The notes under the pieces: model-generated
What the model was told of the DNA's origin: nothing
Database searches by the model: none
The model's input: the letters and a program-made list of their open reading frames with translations, nothing else
Shown: positions 48,690-59,135 of the stretch, piece by piece
Layout of the letters: each line of letters starts with the position of its first letter
Position numbering within the stretch: position 1 is the first letter of the stretch
Origin: Linnemannia elongata
Taxonomy: Eukaryota; Mortierellomycota; Mortierellomycetes; Mortierellales; Mortierellaceae
Direction: 5' to 3'
Assembly: GCA_036320915.1 (NCBI GenBank)
Contig: JAXBDG010000008.1
Span: forward strand, 1,922,001-1,986,000
DNA: 64,000 bases
Program-made: the position numbers and the translations under genes

Positions 48690-49205
48690 ATGCCTCCCTA
48701 CCATAAGCAGTCGTCCAGAAACCACCAAGCCCTCGTCCAGTCCCCTCACATCAATCCCTCACCTACCTTCCTCGCCCCCTCATTCCAAAACTATCAAGCC
48801 GACTTTGCCAACGACCTCTTTCCAGTCGATCTAGGCGCAAACAATAACCAACCCATTGATATCCATGCATTCGCCGCTGCTGATGCCGCCGCTGCTGCTG
48901 CTCTCCAAGCGATCACCAACGCCTTGCAGACTCTTGAAGCCCAGGAACTCGTCAGCGTTGACACCTCCCTCATCGAGAACCACCATCACCGAAACCGTCG
49001 CCATGATTTTTTCTTTTCACGACTGATCCTCTCGATTGCGGTGTACCTCTGCCCAACATTCATTGTTAAGCCAATGACACCTCTACGCTTCCGAATGACG
49101 GTGCCAATTATCCTTCACCTGGTCTTCGCCTTCGCCGTCCTTGTCCTTGTGGCCTTGACAATTGTTGGATCCATGTCACCCATCTTCTTACTCTCTCGCT
49201 CCTAA
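48690..49205 (+). CDS. orphan protein with C-terminal membrane segments
   Basis: A 171-aa frame starting MPPYHKQSSRN behind an AC-rich leader. The first 100 residues are polar with an Ala-rich helix (AAADAAAAAALQAITNALQ). The end has two hydrophobic stretches (about residues 109-126 and 136-167), suggesting a hairpin or tail anchor. The polar-to-hydrophobic change near base 49010 may also mark an unspliced intron. No family was recognised. Confidence 0.4.
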   Translation: MPPYHKQSSRNHQALVQSPHINPSPTFLAPSFQNYQADFANDLFPVDLGANNNQPIDIHAFAAADAAAAAALQAITNALQTLEAQELVSVDTSLIENHHHRNRRHDFFFSRLILSIAVYLCPTFIVKPMTPLRFRMTVPIILHLVFAFAVLVLVALTIVGSMSPIFLLSRS

Positions 49206-49809
49206 ATGACACATCATCATGTCAGCTCCCTCTCTCTCCTTCTCCACATGTCCTCCCCTATTTTACTAATCGTTCTTACTTACTTATATCCATAATGCTA
49301 ATCTTAATACTAATAGTACTACATTAAAATAAACAGTCGAAAAAAAAAAAACACAAACATACTTTCGTATCACGCAAACATGGAGAGGGGAACCCTTACC
49401 ATTGTCGACATTGCTATTTCCTTATTCAATATTTTTCGTTTCTTCAATTATACCCCTGTTTTGCACACTAACCTGCACCCAACAAAAGAAGTGCCTGCAT
49501 GCATGCTGGCCACGTTTTTGTTTTACCCCCTGAAAAAGTGAGCCCCTGTCGATTTACCTAGCGTTGAGAAAGATGCACAACCATGCGTCACTGCGGAGGA
49601 AGCTTGAGCATGCATATAATCAGAAGCTGAGAGACAATACCAAAACAAAACTCGGTGGGCGAAGAGTGATGACATGAGGATAAACTTCCATGGATAAATT
49701 AAAGAGTAACTCTAGGTTGTATTTCTTTCATTCATACATTTCGCCTGGGAGAAGCGATAACTACTAATATTCAACCTTTTCATATTGGCAAGGACGACGT
49801 TCTCTCAGA
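49206..49809. other. intergenic, AT-rich
   Basis: No coding frame or named element was seen. Confidence 0.5.
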
Positions 49810-50208
49810 TCAATGTGAGACGGTGAGGACATGAAGAAGAGGACGAAAACTAGGAGAATCGGAGCTAGTAGAGATAGCAACAACGGAGAGATCAAAGGTT
49901 GCATACTCCAAAGACGACATGTCATGACCATGGCCAAGTATGGGCGATATAGTATAGGTATCCAGTGCGGTAATGGAAGGTCGACGACGAAGAGAAAGTG
50001 AGAGGAAGTTTAGAGTAGAAGGAGGTGATGGCGGTGGTGGTGGTGGTGGCAGAGTTATGGGTGGTGGAGTGTGAGGCTGGGCAACGGGGTCTAAAACCTC
50101 GGTCTCGGTGTAGTCATCGATGATATATGGCATGGTCAGGTCGATGTCGCCGTTGTCGAAGCTGTTGCCTCCTGGAAGAAGGATTCGGTTGAAGGATTTC
50201 TGTACCAT
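49810..50208 (-). pseudogene. kinase-family relic, copy A (Pro-rich head plus start of kinase fold)
   Basis: A 132-aa frame. Residues 19-40 carry a block (NGDIDLTMP, DDYTETEVLDP) repeated in two more minus-strand copies downstream. A Pro run follows. Residues 85-112 (TYTISPILGHGHDMSSLEYA then DLSVVAI) resemble the glycine loop and beta-3 strand of a protein kinase (LG-x-G and VAI). The invariant Lys and the rest of the kinase are missing, since the frame stops 20 residues later. The most likely reading is a 5' fragment of a kinase gene. A small functional protein cannot be ruled out. Confidence 0.5.
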
Positions 50209-50554
50209 TGGTAGAGTGTCAACCAGCGAGAAGAAGGAGGGAGGGAGCGTTGGTGTGAAAGTGTGAGGGTGAGAGTGAGTGTTTGTGTACCTGTGTGTGC
50301 AAGAGAGAAGGCTTGGGGTGTTGTGAAGAAGTTGTAGTGAATGTGTGTGAATAGAAGTTTGACGGAGGAAGATTTTATTGAACCAGAAAGAAGGAAAGAA
50401 GGAAAGAAGGAAGAAAGAGGAAAAGAAAGGATGAATGAAAACGGTCGATCTATTCAGAATACAGCCCTATAGTAGGTAGATTGGACAGCAGGAGTGCTTG
50501 TCCTAGGAGTTCAAAGAGGCACAAAACAGAATTATCGATCTCATTGGCTGTATC
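50209..50554. other. leader-like region of copy A and 3' flank of secreted-protein gene
   Basis: GAAAGAAGG repeats and GTGAGAGTGAGTG-type sequence similar to that in front of copy B. No coding frame. Confidence 0.45.
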
Positions 50555-50887
50555 TCAATTCAAGCATTCTGATTGGCTGACATTCATACACTCTAATGGT
50601 TGCCTGACAGTTCTCTGTGGCTGCCTGACAGCACTCTGTGCAGAGACTTGATTCCTAGCAGACGGTGCCCTTATGTCGACTGGGTATTTAATATAGCATG
50701 TTGCTATGACCTCATATGCCGAGGAGAAACAGTCATAATCGGTAGCAGGAGAGTCCTGAGCTTTTGATGCTTCGCTGGTAAGGCACTTGGTGACGATATA
50801 ATCAGCAAGACACTTCTTGTCCTGCGCTTTGGCCAGGCTTAACCATGCCAACACCACCAGAAAAACACCGGATGAAAACAAGCGCAT
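50555..50887 (-). CDS. small secreted cysteine-containing protein
   Basis: 110 aa from the ATG at 50887. Residues 1-22 form a clear signal peptide ending LSLAKAQ. Cys lie at 26, 35, 53, 64, 100 and 108. The part KKCLADYIVTKC through DYDC to ATCYIKYPVD resembles small secreted proteins with a C-x8-C and DYDC core, but here the second half of the usual pattern (further Cys after DYDC and CY) seems lost. It may be a diverging or decaying effector-like protein. The family link is by impression only. Confidence 0.6.
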   Translation of the reverse strand: MRLFSSGVFLVVLAWLSLAKAQDKKCLADYIVTKCLTSEASKAQDSPATDYDCFSSAYEVIATCYIKYPVDIRAPSARNQVSAQSAVRQPQRTVRQPLECMNVSQSECLN

Positions 50888-52102
50888 TTTCAATGTACAG
50901 GGATCAACTAAAACAAAAAAGTGAAGATCTTCCTATGTGAGCTGCTAGACCCCCTTTTTTTGGATGATTGCAGTTGTGTGGAAAACTCAGTTAACAGCAG
51001 GGAAGGAAAAGTGAAGGACGGAAAAGGGAGGGATGCGAGGGCATAGGAGATCCTTCAAAAAGAGAGAGAGAGAGAGGAAGCAGGGGACTGGGCTAGAGAC
51101 GCATTAAAAAAAATCTACTCCTGCACTGGTATACTAGTACGACGCCAGTCCTAGGAAACTTGCAGAATGCGCAGCGACAAGTTTACGTCTCTTGCTCCTC
51201 TTATCGTGTGCAATGACGCCCTCTAAGGATTGCTGAGCCTGTAGGAGTCTTGCTGCTAGAAGGATACTTACGAGCCTACATTCGTCTACCATATCGCGCT
51301 TATTTCCTTGCCCTCCTTCGTCCCTCACAATCCCTCTCTCTAGAACACTTTTTTATTCCTCCATCACCTGCGAAAGAAGTGGGAGTAAGAAAGAGAACGT
51401 GCTTTAGGGATTCGTGCATACCTTTTTTTTTTTTTTTTTGACCGTATGTAAGTGAAAGAGGGAAGAAATCAGGAGACAAAAGAACGATGGATGGTGTTCA
51501 GTCACTAAGTGATGAAGGAATGAATGTCTATCAAGGGAGTTTCGTGTCACACATGAAACCCGTTTGACGCTTGCGGGCCGGTGATTGGACCAGGAAGACG
51601 CCACTAAATTTTTTGTCTCTGGCCAAGTGGGAAAGACGAAGGAGAAGTAAGGACAGGCAGGCACTGAAAGCACAGGGCTACCTCATCTTTTTGCCAGTTC
51701 ATATGTCCATCGTACACCGTGTCTCCCGCTCATATTCTTTATTCCTTCCTTCTAATTGCTCATGTATGGCTTGCTACCTCCTTCTTCTTTTCTGTTCACA
51801 ACCGAGTCTTCCAATTGCAGTAACGAGAACAAATCATGACAAACGACAGCATTATGGTGGGCGGGGTCCTAGACCCATTTCTTTGTGTAACCCCCATTAT
51901 TTCATTGGCGCAACCGACAATAGAGTTAGGGCCCAAACTGCCACACCTGTATGCCACACTTTGAAGAATGATGAGACGTTTCTCGTCGCTTTTTATTAAG
52001 CATTAGGCTTGTTGTTTCCACAATAAAAAACACGCCAACAGTTGATATTAATGCGAGTAATCTCGTTCAAAAATCGAAGGAGCTTGAGGAAAAAGTCTAG
52101 AA
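50888..52102. other. 1.2-kb intergenic region
   Basis: Scattered GA and T runs. No coding frame or repeat family was recognised. Confidence 0.5.
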
Positions 52103-52525
52103 CTAGCTCCGCTCAGCTGTGGGTGGGGCAAGGATTGAAGCACGTTTGGGAACATGGCAGTAAAGGAGACCGGCGGCAGGGACATGAGAAGGATGGACAA
52201 CAACGAGCGGAGGAGGAGCAACGTTCTGCAGGAACGTGGCTGGACTATGACCACGATGGAGCGATTGGCGGCTAGCTTTGGTTATGGTAAGATAAGGATG
52301 GTGACGAAGAGAATGAGAAGACGAGAGGAGAGCAGAGGGAGGGGCCGGCGGCGGTGACGGTGGCAAAGTTGAAGGTGGCGAGAGAGTCTCAGGCAGGACG
52401 ACGAGTGGTGGAATCTCGGTCTCGGTGTAGTCTTCCACGATGTCTGGCATGGTCAGGACGATGCTGCTGTTGTCGGAGCTGTTGCCCGCAGGAAGAGAGT
52501 TGCGATCGGCGGGCTTTTGAACCAT
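52103..52525 (-). pseudogene. kinase-family relic, copy B
   Basis: A 140-aa frame whose first 45 residues match copy A (MVQKPADRN, LPAGNSSDN, LTMP, VEDYTETEIP), followed by a Pro-rich stretch. Further on, the DNA still aligns with the glycine-loop region of copy A, but the reading frame has drifted, so kinase residues are not recognisable. The leader upstream also resembles copy A. Confidence 0.5.
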
Positions 52526-53016
52526 AGTAATAGTATCAATGAGAAGGAGGGTGGGGGAGGGAGAGACAGTGAGTAAGAGTGCAAGAGTACGAGCAGATGA
52601 GCGAGGATGAGATGTTATGATGAGTGATCTGTAGAACGAACTTCAATGGATGAGTGATGTAAGAAAGAAAAAGTGAGTAGGGCTAGTGAAAAAGGAATGA
52701 CTGGTCTGTCGAAAGAGGTGAAACGAATAAGTGGTGTAAAGAAAGGTAAAGAGTGAAAAAGTAAAGAGTGAAAAAAGTAAAGAGTGAAAAGGGAAAGCGA
52801 AGACGAAACGAAAGAAAACATTTCAGAAGAATCAAGGTGCGTCAATGCGCCATAGCCAAGGCGGACCAAAGGGGTAATAGAATCCCTGTTTTTTTGTTAT
52901 TTTTCTCTTCCATCCTTCCAAATTGCTCTCAAAGCAGAATTCAATGTGACTTCGGTCATTGTGTATTCAGGACGCCTTTTGTAGTAAAAGAAACATCTGT
53001 ATTATTCTTTCCACGA
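52526..53016. other. leader-like region of copy B
   Basis: Contains three imperfect copies of a 14-15-bp GTAAAGAGTGAAAA repeat at about 52745-52790. No coding frame. Confidence 0.5.
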
Positions 53017-53310
53017 TTAGGGAGAAGGGTACCGAGATTTTTGTGAAAAGTGACGAAGTTGAATGGGCAACAGAAGAAGGAACAAAAGAAACAAGAACAG
53101 ATGAATAAGGAGGTGGAGGTGGGACGGAGATGGCATAGATAGAGCTGGCACAAGGTCTGGTTGTTGGGCTATGGGATCGGGCGTCTCGATCATGGAGAAA
53201 TCCTGGACGCTGTTGGGCATTGTCAAATCCATGTTCCCATTGTCGGTATTGCCATCGTTAAGGAGGACGCCTTCGAGGAGAGGGAAACAGTAAAAAGGCA
53301 GGTGAGCCAT
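53017..53310 (-). pseudogene. kinase-family relic, copy C
   Basis: Shares the same block (DNGNMDLTMP, VQDFSMIETPDPIAQQ, bases about 53160-53260 on the minus strand). It lacks the MVQK start, and after the block it turns into low-complexity Leu-rich sequence. It is the most degraded of the three copies. Confidence 0.45.
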
Positions 53311-54125
53311 GTAACAGAAAATTAAAATGTGTAGAGGATGCGGACCTGAAAGGAAAAACGTCTGGGCATGTTAAGTAAAAGTTGTTTGGTGTTTATGAAG
53401 GGAGAGGTTTGATGAGAACGAAGAAAAACGAAGGAAAAAAGGAAGAAAAAGATGTGGACGGAGAAAGAGTCAGGTATAATGACGAGGATTACTATCCATC
53501 TGCTGAGCTTGTGATGGACTTCGTTCGAAAAATATCTCTACCTCGGCGTGGGATGAGGCTTACACTCTATTGTTCACCGTGAGCAATATCTTTATGATCC
53601 GCTAGTGACATGGACATGGCCAAGTAAGGCTTTGATAGTGGGTTGTTTTTGAGAGGTGGTCCATTGTAACAGGGTTCTGATGGCTCAGTGAATGTTTCGC
53701 TGGCTTGCAGGCGGGCAGGCGAGAGTGATGGGAAGGACAATTGTCCTCTTTAGCTGGAGTTATTCGGTCGTGCGGTCATGAGGGGTATAGCTCATAATTG
53801 AAAAAGTTGCAAAAGTTGAGTCGCGAAGAGTAACAAGGCAGAGAACATTATCATGTTTGTCGATGTGGTCAAGCTCGTGGATTTTGGTCTGGCTACAACT
53901 GCGCCAATCTCGAGCGACTTTGAATGTGGGTCAACGCTCTACTTGTCACCAGGTATGTTTGTCCTCCGAAATGAGAGGAGAGTACGTTGTTTTTTTGCAA
54001 CCTTTGCCAATCATTTTTGTCCCTTGTCAGCTTGCTTTCATGCCAGTCATGCATGTGAGAAAAAAATTGAAAATTGTATTTGAATGCATATGTGCCACTA
54101 TTGTACAAAAGAAGAGGGAATCTGT
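53311..54125. other. region between relic copy C and transcription factor gene
   Basis: Holds the plus-strand kinase fragment (next entry). Around 53607 a short ACATGGCCAAGTA stretch resembles the end of copy A, hinting at more relic pieces. No intact gene. Confidence 0.45.
53820..53952 (+). pseudogene. protein-kinase fragment, catalytic loop to DFG to activation segment
   Basis: The frame reads KAENI (in place of KPENI), VVKLVDFGLATT (DFG subdomain VII) and FECGSTLYLSP (end of the activation segment), with a GTATG donor right after. The HRD part is already lost, and no kinase sequence continues on either side. It is on the strand opposite to copies A-C, which carry the other end of a kinase. 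Confidence 0.6.
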
Positions 54126-54930
54126 CTACTCGGCAGAGAGACCAGCCTGGGACGCCTCAAACTTGAAGAGCTTGCCAACATCGCCCAGAGCCTGACGGAC
54201 ACCAAAGGGGACCGCACTCTCAGTTCCAAGATAAGTCGGGAACGAGCCAGCCAGATCCAGAACGGGGAACGACTCGGGCGAAGGTGTATCGTGCAGATTC
54301 GTCCTTCCCATCGCTGCCTCGGCCAAGAAAGCGTCGTCCGAAGAGAATGTCCGGTGTCGGTCCTGCTGCTGGTACCGTTGAGCACTTGCTGCAGAGGTAA
54401 AGTCACTAGAGCTCAGAGTGTTGTTGCCCATATCGGGACTGAACGTTGATGACATGCTGGTGGTAGACGGAGACATTGACATTGATGGTTGGAATGAGCC
54501 CGATGACTGCTGCGATCCTTGTTGTTGCTGAAGGAACGATGATGTCAATCCAAACGGATTGCTGTTGTTGCTGCTATCAAAGGAGTTGCCGTTGTTGTTG
54601 TTGCTGTTGTTGTTATTGTTGTTGTTATTGTTGTTGGTGAACATTGTAGAGTCCAGGATCGACAAGAGCTCGTTCTGGGCCTGATCCGAGTTGAGCTGCT
54701 GATAGTTGGTGAGGTTGGAAAAGTTGTTGAGGAATGTGCTGACCAAGGCTGGGTCCTGCTGTTGCAAGAGCAACTGGTACTGGCGCTGCTGCTGCTGCAA
54801 CTGCTCCTGTTGCTGCTGTTGGAGCTGCAAGACCTGTCGGTGCTGGTTCAACTGGTGCTGTTCCTGGATCTGAGCCGCAGTCAATTGGTCCAACGAGGCG
54901 ATTGCTTGTTGCTGTTGCTGCTGCTGCTGC

Positions 54931-54964
<34 letters not shown>

Positions 54965-57768
54965 GCTGCTGCTGCTGTAGGCGCTGTTGCTCTTGCTGGA
55001 AAACCAGGAGCTGTGCCAGAGACATCAGTGGAGGTGGGTTTTGACTTCCACTGGCAGCCAGAGCCTGCTGCTGAGCTTGAGCAAAGGCATTGAAGTCCGT
55101 AGGGAGAGAAGCTGGCGCAGTAAAAGTAGGTACCGATCGCAAGAAGGTGTCGTCACCCGAGGCGGATCCATCGACAATGTTTCCAAAGCTGGAAAGGAGG
55201 GATCTTGAACCCATGTCCGGCGAGGGAGAAGATTTGATGTTCAGGTCCAGGTCATCGTCAGTTTGTTGCTGCTGACTCTGATTCTGTGGGGACAAAGTGG
55301 AGTCAGACTGAGTCCTGGTCGCTGATTGGCCCACTGTCGAATTGGATTCACATGTGCCTGATATGGAAGAAGAGCTCTTGGGGATTGTTCCTGCCAACGA
55401 CCCTCCTACTGACTGAGGTGAATCCGCCGACGTGTTCTTCGAAGAAGCCAGGGGAGATGACGAGTCCCGGGTTTGATTATTGCCGCTGTTGTGGGACTGA
55501 GACAGTGCTCCCATGTAAGGCGAAGTGACACCGGCAGAAGAGCTCGATGAAACCCTGGGCGAGATCTTTCGAATCCTGATCGGAGCTGAGGCCGAGCCCC
55601 CAAAGTTCAGCTTTGAACCGTATTTCTGCGACATGGGCAAGATGGGCTTGAAGGTAGGGCGGTGATCCTGCTGGTGGCTGGAAGTCATCGATTGGGAATG
55701 TGACTCCATGACAGCATCCATCGAACTCTTCAACAACTCGACTTCTTTCTCGATATCAACCGCGGTGGACTTTCGAAGGATGAGGTTGAGAAGGGCCAGG
55801 GATCGCTTAAACATGATTGTTCCATTGCCTCCCATCCGGATATCGGTCACCTGAATTGTCGCAGCGGCAATCAGACAGTAGATGACAAAGTAGCAGCCTC
55901 GCATCGGGTAAGACAGAGGAAGCATGCCATGGTTGGTGTAGAGGTCGTCGATAATGACCGTGATGTTGGTTGCCGATACAGTGCAAGTTTCCCTCGAAGC
56001 GGCCGCAATCTCCAAATGACTGACGCTGGGGTCCTCGCAGTAGCACCGCTGGATCATGATAGCGCAAGCGTGGTAGAGGACATGGAGCATGGCGACAAAG
56101 GGGGTGTGGGGTGACATGTTGGGTGCGAGCTGAAGTCGAGCAGGGAGGTTGGCCTTCCAAGCAAGCATGGCTTGGTGGAGGAAGAGACCCTGGGGGATGG
56201 TTTCCTCGGGTGTGACGACCTTGGTGAGGAACTTGCGGACGAGGATCAGGGCCTGGTGATCAATCTTGACCAGCTTGATGTATTCAACGGCGTTCTGGAT
56301 AACTTCGATCTCTTCTGGGTCATTCGGGTTCTCGTTGTCCGTGCGTGGCAAGTCTGCCTCCGGTTCGACCTCTCGGAAGCTCATTGTCCTGCCTTGTGAG
56401 ACTGAGAGAAACTGGTCGAGAACAAAGATGGCCCAGAAGAGTCTCCGTCTGACTTCATGACTCTCTGGGTCCAGTTTGGCGTTGACAGGTGTTGTTTTGT
56501 GCAATTGGAGTTCCTATTATTAAAAATAAATAAGAGAAAGAAAAGAAAGAAAAAAGATGGTGAGCCGGGGTTGTCCCTGCATACAGTAGTGTTGCGCGCC
56601 CACTTTAATTGGTATGGATAGTCGTCAACTGACTTTTCATGGGTTTGAGGTAAACGAAAAGACTTACTCGAGCGAGAACAATGACCATCTGGGTGTACAT
56701 ATATGTCCGAAAGTAGAATCCCGTCTTCTTGACGCCCTCCTGGTACTTGATGATCATGAGCAGCGCCTGGATAGTCGAAAGACGAGGCTTGTCCAGTGTA
56801 TCGTCCAATCGACTCTGCCAGAACTCAAAGTAGCGACGGCCATCCTGCTCCCGTCCGGGTGCATAGTGAGAGGCGGCAGCATACATAGCAGCCAAGACAA
56901 AGTCGGGCACGGGGTCGCGAGGATCGTGCAGCCTGCGGAAAAAGGATGGCTTGTGGATGACGAGGAGGTAAGGATGGACATGCTGAAAGTAAAGATCGAT
57001 CAAGTCCGGTTGAATATCGACTAATGGTACGGAGCGACTCCTGGATGATCGGTGGTGAGAGCCAGTGGTACTACCAGCGCTGTTGCGCTTGTTCATCAGA
57101 GGCGACGACGATGACACATCTTTGGAATCCTGAGTGTCTGAGAGCGCGTTGGGGTGTGAAGATTCGTTGTCAGAGTATTCGCTCGATGAAGTTTCTGCAG
57201 AGTCGTTGTCACCGGCGACTTGACTGAAACTGCGAAGGGTATGGGGAGCGATTCCAAAAGCATCGATCTGGAGGCGATCCATGACACTGGAGAGATCCTC
57301 CGTTGAGGAAGAGGGTCCCTTCAAAGGCAGGGCACCCGAGGTGCTGTTGCTCCTGCTTGGCCTGTTAGGGTAGACACTTGAGGAGAGGTAAGAGGAAGAC
57401 GGACTCGACTTTGAGTACATGGACATGTCTGGGGCAGGAGCCAGGATGGGACCCATAAGACCTGCAGCATTGGAGGAGGAAGAGGAGGAGGACGTGATGG
57501 TGTTGACGGTAGTGTTGGCGGCGAGACGGGCACGCTCCTTTGCTCGCTGTTCCTTTTCCCGCTGGTGGACGAGGTGGGGATTGTTTTCTTCCATGACCTT
57601 GTCCATATCGAGGATGACACCGTTCTTTTGGGAGAAGATACAGGCGGTACCGATGCGTGCACAGGTGGAGCACTTTTGGTTCTGGCCGTCAAAATTGCAG
57701 CGGGTCTTTCGTCGACGACATTCCTGGCAGGAGATGCGAGCGATGAGCCTTGGCTTGATCTTTGTCAT
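54126..57768 (-). CDS. Zn2Cys6 fungal transcription factor with polyGln and polyAsn tracts
   Basis: Exons 56668-57768 and 54126-56513 give 1,162 aa. The Zn2Cys6 cluster has Cys at 14, 17, 24, 33, 36 and 43 (CQECRRRKTRC, CSTCARIGTAC). A Ser-rich linker leads to a fungal-specific transcription-factor middle homology region (LIDLYFQHVHPYLLVIHKPS, FVLAAMYAAASHYAPGRE, RRRLFWAIFVLDQFLSVSQG), which is interrupted by the single 154-bp intron. After about residue 650 the chain is disordered, with about 26 consecutive Gln (near base 54940) and an Asn run (near 54610). Promoter-binding target and ligand are unknown. Confidence 0.92.
54905..54985 (-). repeat. CAA/CAG tract encoding polyGln
   Basis: An in-frame run of about 26 Gln codons, mixed CAA and CAG with one long CAA block, likely length-variable. 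Confidence 0.85.
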
Positions 57769-58063
57769 TGTGTGTCTTGGAATGTGAAAAGTGTAGGTGT
57801 GTGAGTGTGGGGTGGAAGTTTGGAGTTTGTTCTTGGATACGTTTGTTGGTCGGGTGAGAGGGGAGAGAAGGGTGTATGAGTGTGGGGAGTCAAGGTTGAA
57901 GGTTAAAACAGTAAGAGAAGAGGGGCTGCGGAGTATTCGTAAGTGGGTGTAATAAAGGGTAGAGTAGGGAGGGTGTGCCAGAAAGAAGAAGGAGGGCTGG
58001 CAGAAAGAGTAGAATAAGACAAGAGTGTGTGAAAGTTGGAAATGAGTCAAGAGAGTCAAGGGT

Positions 58064-58124
58064 GAAGGAAGGAAGGAAGGAAGGAAGGAAGGAAGGAAGG
58101 AAGGAAGGAAGGAAGGAAGGAAGG
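58064..58124. repeat. (GGAA)n microsatellite
   Basis: About 15 perfect GGAA units, about 300 bp upstream of the transcription-factor start codon and therefore in its promoter or leader. Confidence 0.95.
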
Positions 58125-59103
58125 GTATGAATGAGTGAAATGAGACAAGAAATACAAAAGGAGGAGTAAGTATACAATTAATAGGAAGAAGGAGAAGAGT
58201 AAAGAGTAAAGAGTAAAGGGAAAGAGAAAGGAGCGAGGAGGAGGAGAAGAAGAAGAAAAAAAAAAGAAGACGAGGGATGAAATAGAAAGGACGAAGAAAA
58301 AGAAAAAGGGTTGAAGAAAGAGAAAAAAGAAAGAAAAGACGGGGCATTGGATGAACCTTGGAGATTTTTTTTTTCTTTCTTCCTTCAAGAACAAGAACGC
58401 AGTCTCTCTCTCACACACACACAGTCCAGTCCAGTCCCGGTCCATTCAATATCAAAAAAGGTCATCATCTCTCGAAGAACAAGGTCATCCAAGCCCAAGT
58501 CACCTACTCACTTCTCACTCACAGTTAGTTCCTTGCCAGAATAAGAGTCCCGTATTCATTTCATTCATTAGCCTTAGCCAATATGATAATCTTCCTCTGT
58601 TTACGTGCTGTCTGTCGACACATCTCATACCCTATACTCTTCCACACATACCCCCGCCATGTACCCTTCCTTGCCTTCCCCCCTTCTCATGTTCCTTCCC
58701 TTCTCTTCTATTCTCTTCTCTTCTCTTCTCTACCCCCTCTAACCCCTCTACTCCACTACCTCTAACCGTTGCTTCTAATCGCTTCTCCACTTCCAATTCC
58801 CTTCCTTTGCCTTCTCTTTTGCTACAACAATCGACACCCAGTCTTCCCCGTATTGACTAACAACACCAAAAAACAAACTCTTTTCTTTTTGAGTTACCTC
58901 CCTCTTCCCCCTCTTACTCACAGAAAGAAAGTCCAGAAAATGATGATGACTCTCCTTGTACCACCCACGCCCTCAATTCATTCATCCTGTACAGTTCATT
59001 CAGGCACACTGTGTATCAACAAAAAACACAAAACAATTGAACCTAACCATGTCGTCTCTCTCGAGTAGCCTATCTCCCCACCATTTGAATGCCAATAGTT
59101 TTG

Positions 59104-59135
<32 letters not shown>

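Noticed and set aside
57769..58347. N-terminal extension of the Zn2Cys6 factor frame
   Set aside because: Translation is only Phe/Leu/Ser/Pro repeats from a GA-rich leader including the GGAA microsatellite; the ATG at 57768 directly precedes the zinc cluster.
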